NCBI GenBank assembly: GCA_002841375.1
Contig: PGZO01000001.1
Coordinates: 124,001-188,000 of the forward strand
Length of the DNA: 64,000 nucleotides
From: Firmicutes bacterium HGW-Firmicutes-7
Lineage (GTDB): Bacteria > Bacillota > Clostridia > Lachnospirales > Vallitaleaceae
Direction of reading: 5' to 3'
The notes beneath the pieces are model-generated. The model was not told the origin of the DNA. It saw only the letters and a program-made list of their open reading frames with translations, and did not search any database. The position numbers were made by a program, and so were the translations under genes. This document shows positions 19,001-27,511 of this stretch, in pieces (position 1 is the first letter of the stretch; each line of letters opens with the position of its first letter).

Positions 19001-22000
19001 ACAGAACAATACACAGAACAATACACAGAACAATACACAGAACAATACACAGAACAATACACAGAATCATTTGATGAAAACAGTAGAGAATTTATTATAG
19101 AAAAGGAGCCTATTGCCATAATAGGTATAAGTGGTATCTACCCAGGTTCAAAAAATGTAGAAGAATTTTGGAACAATATGGAGGCTGAAAAAGACTTAAT
19201 TACTGAAATACCTTCTAGCAGATGGGACTGGAGAGCATTTTATAGTGAAGACCCTAGAGAACCAAACAAAACGAATGCAAAATGGGGAGGCTTTATAGAA
19301 GATGTGGACAAGTTTGATGCTCAATTCTTCAATATATCCCCAAGAGAAGCAGAGCTTATGGATCCACAACAAAGATTATTTTTGCAAACCTCCTGGAAAG
19401 CAATTGAAGATTCGGGTTATAGACCATCCGCATTTTGGGGGAGAAGCATTGGTGTATTTATTGGCGCACAGTTTACAGATTATAAAGATATGATGAGTGA
19501 TGGAATGGATGTTCAAGCACAGATGGGTACTGGAAACGCACATACATTATTATGCAATAGAATTTCCTATTTGCTTAATTTGAAAGGCCCAAGTGAGGCG
19601 ATTGATACGGCTTGTTCAAGTGCCCTAGTAGCTGTTCATAGAGCGGTCAGGTCCATCCAAAGTGGTGAAAGTGAACTTGCCATTGCGGGGGGAGTAAGCT
19701 TAATAATATCTCCGTATACATATTTGGGCGCTGCAAAGCTTGGTATTTTATCACCAGATGGCAGATGTAAAACTTTTGACAAAAGTGCAAATGGGTATGT
19801 AAAGGGAGAAGGTGTAGGTGCAGTACTTCTTAAACCACTTAATAAAGCCAAAGCAGATCATGATCATATATATGCTGTTATTAAAGGGAGCGCTGTAGGT
19901 CATGGAGGAAGGGCAAATTCATTAACTGCGCCTAATTCAGAAGCACAGGCGAATATGCTTGTGAAGGCATATGAGGAAGCCGGTTTTGAACCGGAAAGTA
20001 TTTCATATATTGAAGCCCATGGAACCGGCACAGAGCTTGGTGACCCAACGGAGATACAAGGGCTTAAGAAAGGCTTTGTAGCGTTAGCAAACAAGCAAGG
20101 AAGTAAAATAACAAGAAGAAACTATTGTGGAATTGGTTCAGTAAAAACCAATATCGGACATTTAGAGCCAGCTGCGGGAATTGCAGGCTTAACAAAGCTT
20201 GTTATGTCGCTAAAATACAAAAAGCTACCAGGTGTTGTACATCTAGAAGAAATAAATCCATATATTCATTTAACGGATTCGCCCTTTTATATAGTAGACC
20301 ATACACAACAATGGAACAGCCAAGTAGATTATAATGGGCATGTCATGCCAAGAAGAGCAGGCGTGAGTTCCTTTGGATTTGGCGGGACAAATGCCCATGT
20401 AGTATTAGAGGAATATGAGGCTACTGAAAATCGGATAGATCTTGAATATGAACCTCAATTAATGGTGTTTTCTGCCAAAAATGAAGATAGGCTTAAAGAA
20501 TATGCAAGAGAAATGTTTGAATTTTTGGAGAATAAAAGTAGTGGTAAGAACGACTCTGAAAGTTTAAACTATGAAACTATAGTACAAAAAATACGGGAAG
20601 AATTACAACAGATGGTTGCACAAATATTAAAGGTTTCTTCATCTGAAATAAGCATAAGTGAAAACTTGGAAGAGTACGGCCTTGACCCTATAAACCTAGT
20701 AGATTTATCTGAAAAAATAAGCGTAAAATATAAAATAAAACCTGTGTTGTCATCACTTATATTTTCTACCCTTGAGACCATTGGAAAGAACTTGTTTGTA
20801 GAATATCGGGATAAAATATTAGCGTATTATTCGGATTTAGTGGGTATTCATAGTGAGAAGGTCATACCTCCTATTAATCTGACTGAAATGGCGTATACAC
20901 TTCAATTAGGTAGAGAAGAAATGGATGAACGGTTGGCAATAATCACATCATCTATAGAGGATTTGAAAGAAAAGCTCACCGGGTACTTGGAAGGTAACTT
21001 AGATCCATTAAGGATGTATCAAGGGTCGGCACAGGACTATAAACATAATCCAACTTTATTTATTGAAGGTGAAGAAGGAATACAGTTTGTTCACGCATTA
21101 ATAAACAACAGAAAATTAGAGTCGATTGCACAACTTTGGGTTTGTGGTGGAGAAATAGATTGGAACCACTTCTATAGTAGAAGAAATATTAAAAAATTAT
21201 CTCTACCAACCTATCCATTTGCAGAAAATAGCTACTGGATACCTAATCAGTTAGAGAAGAAACATAAAGAATTAGGTAAACCGCTTGTAAGAAGGTTGCA
21301 TCCAATGATTGATGAAAACACATCAACACTTTTCGAACAAAAATTTACAACCATTTTAACGGGTAAAGAATTCTTTCTTGCGGATCATGTAGTAGCGGGA
21401 AACAATGTTTTACCAGGGGTGGCCTATATTGAAATGGCACGAGCGACAGCACAGTTATCGGGAATTATAAAAGTCGTTTCTGTAAAGAATGTAATCTGGG
21501 CGAAGCCTATAATTATAGAAAATAAACATAGGGAAGTGCAAATTAGACTATTTCCGGAAAGTGATCGTGTTGAATTTGAAGTGAGTACAACGGATGACAG
21601 TGAGGCTAATGTGCTACATTGTCAAGGGTCTATATTTGAAAACAAAGAGAACAAAGATGTAGATGAAACAATTGATATAGAAGAAATGAAGGAAAGATGT
21701 TCAAGACGAACATCTAGTGCGGAATGTTACTCAAGATTTAAAGAGGTAGGACTTGAATACGGAAAGGGTTTCCAGACCATTAAGCAACTGTATTCAGGAG
21801 ATGGAGAGGCATTAGCTTTTCTTGAAATACCAGCTAGTCTGAAAGAAGGCTTCAATGAATTTGGGCTCCATCCATCGATTATGGACGGAGCGCTACAAAC
21901 AATTATAGGAATTAGTCAGGAGGTAGATGACGCTGCAACATATATTCCCTTTGAACTTGGCGAAATTACGTTCTTAAAAGAACTTGAAGAGCGGTGTTAT

Positions 22001-25000
22001 GCGCATGTTATCTTTAGTGGAGAAACGCCAGGAGTTAGAAAGTTTGATATCGTTCTTTTGAATGAAGAGGGGCAACGATTAGTTACAATAAAAGAATTAT
22101 CCCTAAGGGCACTTGTTCGTTCGAGTGAAGGTGCTTCTACACTTTTTTATAAGAGTAAGTGGGAAAAATGTGAATTATCTGTAAGAACTGTTGATCAAAA
22201 GTCGTTACGAGATATTCTTTTATTTGATACAGATATGGAGGTTTTCCATGCATTTAAGGATAAAGGGCATTATATAACCCTTATTAAGCCTGGTAAAGCA
22301 TTTAAAAGAATAGATGAAGATGTTTATGAAATAAATATTAGTAATGTTAATGATTATGGAAAACTAGTAGAAGTATTAAAGGAGAGAAATTACTTTCCAA
22401 CACATATTTTGCATTTAATGAGTTGTAAAGAAAAACCTCATATAGAATCATGCATCTATGATGAACCTAGCTTGAGGCAGCAACTTGAAACAAGTGTTTA
22501 TCCATTGTACCACTTAAGTCGTACAATCATTGGGCAAAAGTTTAAAGACAGTGTTAAACTGGTATTTGCCTATAATTCACAAGCTTCTTTGCCTCATTGT
22601 AGTGCAGTCAGTGCCCTGCTCAAAACTGCGGCTATTGAAAGTTCTAAAATGATGTGCCAATCAATAGGATTTGATTTAAGAACACCAGCGAATATTGTGG
22701 ATACGCTTATAAGGGAACTTGAAGAAGTTAATGAAGAGGTTATGTATAAGGATGGACAACGATTCATAAAAGTTCTTCATGAAATACAAGAGGTAAATAA
22801 TGGGTCAATCCAACCTACCGTACTGAAAGAAAAAGGCGTTTACATCATCACCGGGGGAGCAGGTGGATTAGGGCTTATATTTGCCAAATATTTAGCAAAA
22901 AATTATAGAGCGAGATTAATCTTGGTGGGACGTTCTGAAATAAATATAAGCAAACAAGCAAAAATAGACGAGCTTAAATCTTTTGGCGCAGAAGTTGCTT
23001 ATAGGAAGGTAGATATCGCCAAACAAGAAGAGGTGGAAATGCTTGTAACGCAAACTAAAAGATTGTATAACGAAATAAACGGAATTATTCATTGTGCAGG
23101 CGTTATAAAAGATGCTTATTTAGTGAATAAAACAGTGGAAGAAATGGAAGAAGTGTTTGCACCAAAAGTATATGGTACCTTGTATCTAGATGTAGCAACA
23201 AAAAATGAAAAACTTGACTTTTTTGCAACATTTTCATCTATTTCTGCTGTACTAGGAAATGCTGGACAAGCAGATTATGCCTTTGCAAATAGCTTTATCG
23301 ATAATTATGCGAGGGAGAGAGCGAATCTTACACAACAAAATAAACGTAATGGTAAAACTGTATCCATTAATTGGCCACTATGGCAAGAGGGTGGTATGAA
23401 AGTAGACAATGAAATAGAAAAACACCTTACAAAGAGCTTTGGCATGACGCTTCTAAAAACAAAGAAAGGCATAGAGGCGTTTGAATTAGGCCTAGGTCAA
23501 GCGTTGCCGCAACTAATCGTATTTGAGGGCGATCAGCGTAAGATTAACAGCATGATTAATAATAATATAGCAAATGAGCGTAAAAGAGTAAAAGAAGAAG
23601 GACTCAAAGTATCAGAAAGAGAACCAGAAGAGCTGATTGTGGTTAATGAAAGCAATCTATTATTGAATATAAAAAAAGATTTAAAGGGACTTGTGTCTAA
23701 AGTTACTAAAATAAATGAACAAGAAATAGATTTAGAAGCAGATATGGAGAAATTTGGGTTTGAGTCAATTGCGTTCACGGAATTAGGAAACTTAATAAAT
23801 GACAAATATCAGATGCAGGTAATGCCGCATGTATTTTATGAACATTCTACTATTGCAGATTTTGCCCAATATCTTTTAAAAGAGTATGTTGAAATACTAG
23901 GGCGTTACTATAGGGAGCCATTAGAATTAGCTAACCCCAAAGTTACCCAATCAACAATAGAAAATGAATTAAATGATAAAGTAACAAAACAGAACGCTAG
24001 AACTTCTAGATTTAATACTTCAAAATTAATGGAAGTTTCGAAAAGAGATGAGGATATCGCAATCATTGGCGTAAGTGGAAAATATCCGATGGCCAATAAT
24101 CTTATGGAGTTTTGGGATAATTTAAAAGCTTCAAAGGATTGCATTACGGAAATACCAACTGATAGATGGGACTATAAACAATACTATAATCCAAACAAGG
24201 ATAATATGGGGACAACCTACAGCAAATGGGGAGGTTTTATAGAGGATGTAGACAAGTTCGACCCACTATTTTTTAACATTTCTCCAATGGAAGCCCATTT
24301 TATGGATCCACAAGAGCGAATTTTTTTAGAAACTGTTTGGAATACAGTTGAAGATGCGGGCTATACAAGAGCAGCACTCAATAAAAATAAAGTGGGTGTA
24401 TATGTAGGGGTTATGTATGGAGAATATCAGTTGTATGGTGCAGAGGAATCATTAAGCGGTAATCAAATATCTCTTAGCTCCTCGTATGCGTCGATAGCAA
24501 ACAGAACATCTTACTTTTTTGATTTTAACGGGCCGAGTATTGCTATTGATACGATGTGTTCATCAGCATTAACTGCAATCAATCTTGCTTGCGAAAGTCT
24601 CTATAGGGGTGAAACGCAAATGGCAATTGCAGGAGGCGTTAATGTAACCTTACACCCAAATAAATATTTGCTGTTATCCCAAGGAAGGTTTATTTCTAGC
24701 GATGGTAAGTGCCGAAGCTTTGGCGAAGGCGGAGATGGCTACGTACCTGGGGAAGGTGTTGGAGCAGTACTATTAAAACCGCTTAAGAAAGCAAAAGAAG
24801 ACGGAGATCATATTTATGGAGTTATTAAAGGGATATCCGTTAACCATGGGGGAAAAACAAGCGGTTATTCAGTGCCAAACCCAAAAGCACAAGCAGAAGT
24901 AATACTTGAAACCTTTAAGAAATCAAATATAGACCCAAGGACAATAAGCTATGTTGAAGGTCAAGGGACAGGAACAACCCTTGGAGATCCTATAGAAATT

Positions 25001-27499
25001 GCTTCTCTATCAAAAGTCTTTTCAAGCTTCACAGTGGATAAGCAATATTGTCCGGTAGGTTCTGCGAAGTCTAATATCGGACACTTGGAGTCGGCAGGTG
25101 GTATTGCTGCAATAACAAAAGTTTTGTTGCAATTAAAACATAAGCAACTGGTGCCTTCTCTACATTCTGAGAAGACAAACCCAAATATTAATTTTGAAGA
25201 AACGCCGTTTTACCTACAACATACATTGAGCCCATGGGTACAGCCTGAAATTGAAAATCAAAGATTTCCAAGACGTGCAGCGATTAATGCCTTCGGAGCA
25301 GGTGGTTCTAATGTCCATATGATAATAGAAGAATATATTAATGAAACCTGTATCCAAAAGCCTGGCGTACAAGTAATAGTGCTTTCAGCAAAAAAAGAAG
25401 AAAGGCTTAAGGCATATGCTAATCAATTAATTGATTTTCTAACGAAGGTAGATAACTTAGAAGATATTAATTTGGCTAATATATCATTTACCTTACATAC
25501 AGGTAGAGAAGTAATGGATGAACGACTTGTGTTACTCGTAGCTACAATGGAAGAACTAATAGAAGGATTGAAGGCATATTGTGATGGGAAAATAAATTCT
25601 AACAACATTTTTACAGGAAATATAAAAAAGATCAAATCTGAACTGGTTGCATTACTTGAAGGTAGAGAAGGAGAGGAATATGTCAATCGTGTTATGAAGG
25701 ATAAAAAGCTAGCTAAATTAGCGGGGTTATGGGTAACTGGCGTAGCGATAGATTGGAAGTTTTTATATGAAGGAGAAGCAAATAAGCGGATTTCTCTGCC
25801 AACATATCCTTTTGAAAGAGAACGTTATTGGGTTCCTGGGTATGACATAAAGGATCATACAAAGCCGATTAAAAAACTTGAAGATATAAATCTTGCAGGT
25901 AATAAGCCAGAAGATAATGGGGGAAGTACGGAAGAAAACACCTATCAAATGCACTTCAAACAAGAGCAAGGGCATCATTATGATAAAAAAGTGTTATATG
26001 AAAAAGTGCTCCTCGATGTTTGCCAATTCACTTCAGAGGTGTTAGGAATACGTATTGAAGATATGGATGAAAAGGTGAAGCTTAGTGAATATGGCATGAG
26101 CTCAATTTTAATCGTTCAATTGGCGAATAAAATACAAAATGAGTTTGATACAATTGAGGTATCCTCCTTAATGTTTCAACAAGAGGATTTGGAAGGTGTT
26201 GCGGAGTATATCCTTTCGGAGTTATTTTCCTATGAAAGTAATCGTGAATTAAACGTTAGTGAAGTACATAAAAGGTTGGAAAGTAAGGATTTTGAGGTTG
26301 GAAAACGAAAAGATCCTACTGAAGAAGAAGCCATACAAAGATTTGATGGCTCAAAGCTTATGACCCAAAAAGTGTTAATAGATGGTGTAACAGGCGTACT
26401 AGGTGGAAGGTTAGTTCGGGATTACCTTGAAATATCTGATAGTATCCTTTATTGCATCGTTCGAGGACAAACCGTTGAACAAGCAAAAAATCGAATGAAG
26501 GAAATGTTTGAGGTTCATGATCCGAATCAGAAGTTATGGACACAGTACGAGCATAGGATTATTCCGATTTTAGGCGATATTTCACAGCCTATGCTTGGGT
26601 TAGAAGCAAAGGTATATGATGAACTAGTAAATTCAATAGATATGGTAGTACATGTTGCTGCAAAAACGAGTTTACATGGATTTTACGACGAAGTGAAAAG
26701 TGTCAATGTGGGCGGAACAAGTCATATGATTGAATTTGCTTTAAAAACTAAGCAGAAATATTTCATTCACACTTCAACCATAGCCATTGTGGGAGATCGT
26801 TTGTATAAAAATTGTGCACCATTCACGGAAAAGGATTATGACTTGGGCCAAGGATTTAAAAAAATGGGTTATGAAAGGTCTAAATTTGAGGCAGAGCATT
26901 TAGTTCGAGATGCAGGGAAAGACGGTTTAAAGTGGATAATAGTAAGATCGGGATATATTATGGGAGAGAGTGAAAACGGATATTATCCTTTTGGTATAAC
27001 AAGTGTGCCAGGTATTTTCTATGACTTTATAAAAACCGCCATTGAAATGAAGATGTTTTATAACTCGCCTTTTCATTATGACGTAACGCCCGTTGATTAC
27101 GTTAGTAAAGGGTTGGTATATCTTTCTACTGTATTAAAAGAACCGTATCAAACATACCACTTAAACAACCCAACAACAAGTACACTGAATGATGTGATGA
27201 GTTATATAAATAAATATGGCTATAAAGTTGAGGTTATTAACTTTGATGAATTTGTTGACATTCTTGAGAATGAAAAGAACCAGTATCATTCTTTAACAAC
27301 AGAGTTAATACTTCTTAACCCAGTTGGTAGTGACGCATTAGGACATTCGTATGTAGATGCAACGTATACAAAGAATATTTTGGAAGATGGAAAGATTATT
27401 TGTCCAAAAGTAGATGAAAAGTTAATAGAAACATACTTAGATTATTGTGTTCAAATCGGATACCTAAAGAAACCAAGAAAACCGAGAGGGAAAAAATAA
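13091..27499 (+). CDS. trans-AT polyketide synthase, terminal protein (KR-ACP / KS-KR-ACP / KS-DH-KR-ACP / KS0-ACP-TR)
   Basis: 4802-residue synthase that overlaps the preceding gene by 8 bases. Order by nucleotide: N-terminal docking helices (13091-13200); KR without the B-type Asp (13230-14700); ACP (Ser 14885); KS4 (15146-16460, Cys 15653); KR, also A-type-like (17020-18640); ACP (Ser 18794); an eightfold EQYT repeat; KS5 (19106-20415, Cys 19613); pseudo-ACP (20566-20839); DH (21296-22115, HxxxGxxxxP and DGALQ intact); B-type KR (22140-23540); ACP with GFES (Ser 23765); KS6 (24050-25350, Cys 24557); ACP with GMSS (Ser 26102); thioester reductase (26365-27480, TGVLGG Rossmann motif, YERSK catalytic Tyr/Lys). 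In KS6 the HGTGT His is Gln (codon 24962), the mark of a non-elongating KS0. The chain is therefore probably passed to the last ACP unextended and released reductively. KS4 has GGTYAH where GGTNAH is usual. Confidence 0.95.
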   Translation: MNNNIGLNKREILKMVSTGELTSQEAIEFIKHLEKIPMKISKQSYKDEASEVVYYELGWEKTQLPSKEIKEDLLSDLIVFSIDESEIKAYEKAHSIKLDRAVMVKPGKEFLKVSSREYEISPEKKEDYFRFFSALSEDEMQPKTIINLWSTKVNVSNNIKLEQGEELLDFGITPIFHIIKTIHNLKIKSSTRIISVINHSKEKVNPFAFAIKGFSGSLNKSMPKLNFSTMELPLEEQPAENRFELVLRELSMEEKYLQQEIIYKNEERYIRKIKEIDPVAEGEINIRKEGVYLITGGAGGLGTVLAKYLTKKYDAKLILTGRSALDRDMENKLEETRENAGEITYLQGNVGVKVDMEAIINTIKEKYGELNGVIHIAGLPGSMELNKKEIDDFKETLFPKVQGTIVLDEATKNEDIDFMLFFSSASSVLGDFGQGDYSVSNRFLDGYVQYREGLRKDHQRKGVTKAINWPLWRSGGMHLDMKAEALYLQTSGMSYLENQIGMAALEKILGGNSRCAIVFSGNKQRIQTFINNENMGKVVDAQIKIKTMQQGLFKSLAPKSFSLERKVEFDVKEIAGKIIKIPSNKLDIHESLGDFGFDSISLKELGDKLGEFYGVEISPTVFFSHSDIKGLCDYIISAHQEEINHLYLEDHNNDVKESNTFEETKKRATILQKKISDMKQRTMKKEPVAIIGMSGVFPGANSLEEFWENLEQEKDAITEIPNNRWDWRAFYSEDPTEVNKTNIKWGGFIADIDKFDAQFFNISPREAALMDPQQRLFLQTSWNAIEDAGYKPSALGGRNIGVFVGVQFTDYQDMMEKGIEVQAQMGTGNAHALLCNRISYLLNLKGPSESIDTACSSALVAVHRAVKSIQSGESELAIAGGVSLIISPYMYLGAAKLGVLSPEGRCNTFDKGANGYVRGEGVGTVILKPLYKAIEDGDNVYAVIKGTVESHGGKANSLTAPNSEAQAAMLVKAYEEAGFEPESISYIEAHGTGTELGDPAEVEGLKKGFADLSKQQGREITKFNYCGIGSVKTNIGHLEPASGIAGLIKLALALKKKKLPGILHFNQLNPYIDLINTPFYIVDQTKAWEPQKDEKGNRLPRRTGVSSFGFGGTYAHVALEEYPNEETLQYDNEEPKIIILSAKNKDRLNEYALKLRAFLMKDERQSLAEIAYTLQVGREAMTERIAIIANDKKELVLALNTYIEGKVENEKIFVANIKDRSSTYNLISNDDRGNQFMKDIITDKKLEMIAHFWANGIEMDWKVLYGETPKRCSLPTYPFAKERYWLPENKVENKLINDRNKQKSIADVKSMKASELLYYTSSWVKEERISENNRVVYENNIEQDIQISTNKNTTGNLLIFHTDQAEKEILRQNIQGTGSVIFVRPEKEYRVLDGNNYEINVTKAEDYIRLLKELNEKGLVPDKIAYLWSLEAGEKSDDLETTVTLEASEKHLSMGINALFYLFQALDHTKTRTIKRIIVPYRNEKGTSNPFMQAIKGYARSILQVWPNLSFTAIEISSEEIIGVSANEQANRNAKILIQELFMPISDIRPEVKYIQDKRYIRKINELKIEVLTKDTGESNNDITTELNKEGATELTRGQLFKQKGVYVITGGMGALGLITAKHLARTYHAKLVLIGRSQIDKQKTKELETFIALGAEAMYFTADVSNVADMQRVVAQTKEKFGVINGVLHAAGTTGSNILTNKQYEEYMGTLNPKLKGTLVIDEATKDEPLDFFILYSSASSILGDFGQCDYAIGNSFLDSYVVYREALRRNHKRNGRTLSINWPTWREGGMHLNKESERLYLKSAGMTYLETKDGLKALERIVKSSLSQVLVISGEKSKIEKYLKEDYEDEQKVVTKARIINQAIPQRIEIDLITMAADILKIEKEKLMLNENLGEYGFDSITLKELGKSIGELFEIEIPPTVFFEHSTLKGLCTFLQEEYGKEVATRYKTGSSMVEQEQYTEQYTEQYTEQYTEQYTEQYTEQYTEQYTESFDENSREFIIEKEPIAIIGISGIYPGSKNVEEFWNNMEAEKDLITEIPSSRWDWRAFYSEDPREPNKTNAKWGGFIEDVDKFDAQFFNISPREAELMDPQQRLFLQTSWKAIEDSGYRPSAFWGRSIGVFIGAQFTDYKDMMSDGMDVQAQMGTGNAHTLLCNRISYLLNLKGPSEAIDTACSSALVAVHRAVRSIQSGESELAIAGGVSLIISPYTYLGAAKLGILSPDGRCKTFDKSANGYVKGEGVGAVLLKPLNKAKADHDHIYAVIKGSAVGHGGRANSLTAPNSEAQANMLVKAYEEAGFEPESISYIEAHGTGTELGDPTEIQGLKKGFVALANKQGSKITRRNYCGIGSVKTNIGHLEPAAGIAGLTKLVMSLKYKKLPGVVHLEEINPYIHLTDSPFYIVDHTQQWNSQVDYNGHVMPRRAGVSSFGFGGTNAHVVLEEYEATENRIDLEYEPQLMVFSAKNEDRLKEYAREMFEFLENKSSGKNDSESLNYETIVQKIREELQQMVAQILKVSSSEISISENLEEYGLDPINLVDLSEKISVKYKIKPVLSSLIFSTLETIGKNLFVEYRDKILAYYSDLVGIHSEKVIPPINLTEMAYTLQLGREEMDERLAIITSSIEDLKEKLTGYLEGNLDPLRMYQGSAQDYKHNPTLFIEGEEGIQFVHALINNRKLESIAQLWVCGGEIDWNHFYSRRNIKKLSLPTYPFAENSYWIPNQLEKKHKELGKPLVRRLHPMIDENTSTLFEQKFTTILTGKEFFLADHVVAGNNVLPGVAYIEMARATAQLSGIIKVVSVKNVIWAKPIIIENKHREVQIRLFPESDRVEFEVSTTDDSEANVLHCQGSIFENKENKDVDETIDIEEMKERCSRRTSSAECYSRFKEVGLEYGKGFQTIKQLYSGDGEALAFLEIPASLKEGFNEFGLHPSIMDGALQTIIGISQEVDDAATYIPFELGEITFLKELEERCYAHVIFSGETPGVRKFDIVLLNEEGQRLVTIKELSLRALVRSSEGASTLFYKSKWEKCELSVRTVDQKSLRDILLFDTDMEVFHAFKDKGHYITLIKPGKAFKRIDEDVYEINISNVNDYGKLVEVLKERNYFPTHILHLMSCKEKPHIESCIYDEPSLRQQLETSVYPLYHLSRTIIGQKFKDSVKLVFAYNSQASLPHCSAVSALLKTAAIESSKMMCQSIGFDLRTPANIVDTLIRELEEVNEEVMYKDGQRFIKVLHEIQEVNNGSIQPTVLKEKGVYIITGGAGGLGLIFAKYLAKNYRARLILVGRSEINISKQAKIDELKSFGAEVAYRKVDIAKQEEVEMLVTQTKRLYNEINGIIHCAGVIKDAYLVNKTVEEMEEVFAPKVYGTLYLDVATKNEKLDFFATFSSISAVLGNAGQADYAFANSFIDNYARERANLTQQNKRNGKTVSINWPLWQEGGMKVDNEIEKHLTKSFGMTLLKTKKGIEAFELGLGQALPQLIVFEGDQRKINSMINNNIANERKRVKEEGLKVSEREPEELIVVNESNLLLNIKKDLKGLVSKVTKINEQEIDLEADMEKFGFESIAFTELGNLINDKYQMQVMPHVFYEHSTIADFAQYLLKEYVEILGRYYREPLELANPKVTQSTIENELNDKVTKQNARTSRFNTSKLMEVSKRDEDIAIIGVSGKYPMANNLMEFWDNLKASKDCITEIPTDRWDYKQYYNPNKDNMGTTYSKWGGFIEDVDKFDPLFFNISPMEAHFMDPQERIFLETVWNTVEDAGYTRAALNKNKVGVYVGVMYGEYQLYGAEESLSGNQISLSSSYASIANRTSYFFDFNGPSIAIDTMCSSALTAINLACESLYRGETQMAIAGGVNVTLHPNKYLLLSQGRFISSDGKCRSFGEGGDGYVPGEGVGAVLLKPLKKAKEDGDHIYGVIKGISVNHGGKTSGYSVPNPKAQAEVILETFKKSNIDPRTISYVEGQGTGTTLGDPIEIASLSKVFSSFTVDKQYCPVGSAKSNIGHLESAGGIAAITKVLLQLKHKQLVPSLHSEKTNPNINFEETPFYLQHTLSPWVQPEIENQRFPRRAAINAFGAGGSNVHMIIEEYINETCIQKPGVQVIVLSAKKEERLKAYANQLIDFLTKVDNLEDINLANISFTLHTGREVMDERLVLLVATMEELIEGLKAYCDGKINSNNIFTGNIKKIKSELVALLEGREGEEYVNRVMKDKKLAKLAGLWVTGVAIDWKFLYEGEANKRISLPTYPFERERYWVPGYDIKDHTKPIKKLEDINLAGNKPEDNGGSTEENTYQMHFKQEQGHHYDKKVLYEKVLLDVCQFTSEVLGIRIEDMDEKVKLSEYGMSSILIVQLANKIQNEFDTIEVSSLMFQQEDLEGVAEYILSELFSYESNRELNVSEVHKRLESKDFEVGKRKDPTEEEAIQRFDGSKLMTQKVLIDGVTGVLGGRLVRDYLEISDSILYCIVRGQTVEQAKNRMKEMFEVHDPNQKLWTQYEHRIIPILGDISQPMLGLEAKVYDELVNSIDMVVHVAAKTSLHGFYDEVKSVNVGGTSHMIEFALKTKQKYFIHTSTIAIVGDRLYKNCAPFTEKDYDLGQGFKKMGYERSKFEAEHLVRDAGKDGLKWIIVRSGYIMGESENGYYPFGITSVPGIFYDFIKTAIEMKMFYNSPFHYDVTPVDYVSKGLVYLSTVLKEPYQTYHLNNPTTSTLNDVMSYINKYGYKVEVINFDEFVDILENEKNQYHSLTTELILLNPVGSDALGHSYVDATYTKNILEDGKIICPKVDEKLIETYLDYCVQIGYLKKPRKPRGKK
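18968..19063 (+). repeat. 12-bp minisatellite, 8 perfect units, encoding (EQYT)8
   Basis: Eight identical copies of GAACAATACACA lie between an ACP and KS5 of the terminal PKS protein and add 32 residues to that interdomain linker. The units are exact at the DNA level, which points to recent slippage expansion. The frame is preserved for any unit number. Confidence 0.97.
20566..20839 (+). other. pseudo-ACP inserted in the post-KS5 linker
   Basis: Second ACP-like insert: helix 1 REELQQMVAQILKVSSSEI, then EEYGLDPINLVDL. Pro (codon 20687-20689) again replaces the carrier Ser. It sits between the KS5 C-terminus and the linker part starting near LTEMAYTLQLGRE, the same place as the insert after KS2, and again in a KS-DH-KR-ACP module. 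The role may be structural or docking; this is inference. Confidence 0.75.
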
Positions 27500-27511
27500 G
27501 GAGGGCTTCAA

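Noticed and set aside
18968-19063. Possible CRISPR array
   Set aside because: Units are 12 bp, contiguous and without spacers, and code in frame for a linker.
18691-19119. Open reading frame on the minus strand with CSVY repeats opposite the EQYT array
   Set aside because: It is the antisense reading of the 12-bp repeat inside the PKS, with no ribosome site and no recognisable domain.
1-27499. Embedded acyltransferase domain
   Set aside because: No GHSxG-type AT sequence was found in either protein; KS domains lead directly to DH or KR.
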